Positions 13,846-14,383 of a DNA stretch of 14,383 bases are shown one piece after another. Source of the stretch: Bacteroidales bacterium UBA6360 (GTDB lineage Bacteria; Bacteroidota; Bacteroidia; Bacteroidales; UBA932); contig DJRM01000096.1 in the NCBI GenBank assembly GCA_002440085.1, positions 1-14,383 on the forward strand, in the 5' to 3' direction. The notes beneath the pieces were generated by a model. It was not told the DNA's origin and made no database searches. It saw only the letters and a program-made list of their open reading frames with translations. Position 1 is the first letter of the stretch, and the number at the start of each line of letters is the position of its first letter. The translations under genes were made by a program, and so were the position numbers.

Positions 13846-13860
13846 AACCGTTTCCTCCCG

Positions 13861-14151
13861 TTAGATGTTGCTGTAGAAATCAATCTTGTCCTCGCCTGCA
13901 AGGGTCACGATAGCCTTCTTGTAGTGGTTCATGCGACCACGGAGCATACCGGCCTTGGTGTAGCGGGATTTCTTCTTGCCGTGATAGTTGATGGTGTTGA
14001 CATCAGCAACAGTCACGTTGTAGGCCTGCTCTACGGCAGCCTTGATCTGAAGTTTGTTGGCCTCACGATCGACGATGAAGCCATAGCGGTTCAACTTTTC
14101 GCCCAGAACCGTCATCTTTTCAGTTACTATTGGCTTAATTAAAATTCCCAT
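13861..14151 (-). CDS. rplW: 50S ribosomal protein L23
   Basis: A 96-residue protein at the exit of the ribosomal tunnel, where trigger factor and SRP dock. ILIKPIVTEKMT at the start, RYGFIVDREANKLQIKAAVEQAYNVTVADVNTINYHGKKKSRYTKAGMLRGRMNHYKKAIVTL through the body. Normal length. It starts 6 nt after the rplD stop. Confidence 0.97.
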   Translation of the reverse strand: MGILIKPIVTEKMTVLGEKLNRYGFIVDREANKLQIKAAVEQAYNVTVADVNTINYHGKKKSRYTKAGMLRGRMNHYKKAIVTLAGEDKIDFYSNI

Positions 14152-14157
14152 CTCTTT

Positions 14158-14383
14158 TTAGCGTTTGATCCTTGCAGCAAGAATGTCCTGTACGCCGTCG
14201 ACGAGCACGAGTGAATTTGAGTTCATGATCGCGTAGGTGTTGATTTCGTCAACGGTGGTGACCTTTACTTCAGGAAGGTTACGTGATGAAAGGTAAATGT
14301 TGTCGGAGTTTGAAGGAAGCACGAAGAGCACTTTCCTGTCACCGGCCTTGATGTTCTTGAGGATGCCGATGAACTCCTTTGTC
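14158..14383 (-). CDS. rplD: 50S ribosomal protein L4, partial (C-terminal part)
   Basis: Only the last 74 residues and the TAA stop (14160-14158) are in the window; the 5' end lies to the right. TKEFIGILKNIKAGDRKVLFVLP, NIYLSSRNLPEVKV and SLVLVDGVQDILAARIKR are typical of the C-terminal half of L4, and the gene order (L4 before L23) confirms it. In many bacteria L4 also represses the S10 operon; the leader of this operon is not in view. Confidence 0.93.
   Translation of the reverse strand, partial: TKEFIGILKNIKAGDRKVLFVLPSNSDNIYLSSRNLPEVKVTTVDEINTYAIMNSNSLVLVDGVQDILAARIKR

Overview
The window looks like chromosome of a Bacteroidetes bacterium, most likely order Bacteroidales, of moderate to high GC. 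The evidence is the ftsX-DUF3098-uppP cluster, the short glycogen-synthase-like gene paired with a DUF4270 lipoprotein gene, an AAA-ATPase/PD-(D/E)XK gene of a type common in gut Bacteroidales, promoters with the Bacteroidetes -7 element TAnnTTTG, and a general lack of Shine-Dalgarno sequences. I cannot name a genus. Family names are from my reading of motifs; no database search was run.

Layout. (1) 1-1336, minus: a partial AAA-ATPase-like protein cut by the window edge, then a gene-free stretch (1337-1684) holding hairpins and a MITE-like inverted-repeat element. (2) 1685-5359, minus: an envelope gene group in transcription order ftsX, DUF3098, uppP, lpxH, small exported/membrane protein; a structured 84-nt segment lies in front of uppP. 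(3) 5360-5477: a divergent promoter region. (4) 5478-8080, plus: a glycogen-synthase-N-terminal-like protein and a DUF4270 lipoprotein, separated by two bases. (5) 8081-8307: a dispersed repeat (copy 1) and a bidirectional terminator. (6) acpP (minus) and pnuC-uvrC (plus), fired from a divergent promoter pair. (7) 11293-11529: a bidirectional terminator and repeat copy 2. (8) 11530-14383, minus: the S10 ribosomal-protein operon rplD-rplW-rplB-rpsS-rplV-rpsC, which stops after rpsC instead of continuing into rplP-rpmC-rpsQ.

The most interesting signal is a 107-nt element present twice (8099-8205 plus; 11407-11513 minus), 93/107 identical. Each copy sits in the same orientation directly after a stop codon (DUF4270 gene; rpsC) and before the Rho-independent terminator, so each would be part of the 3' UTR. 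Both fold into the same two-part hairpin, and one pair changes from T-A to C-G between copies, which suggests selection on RNA structure. Copy 2 lies exactly where the usual S10/spc gene order is broken. Further points are a cloverleaf-like structured leader before uppP, a hydrophilic insertion in UppP, and a GT5-like protein lacking the ADP-glucose-binding KxGGL motif.
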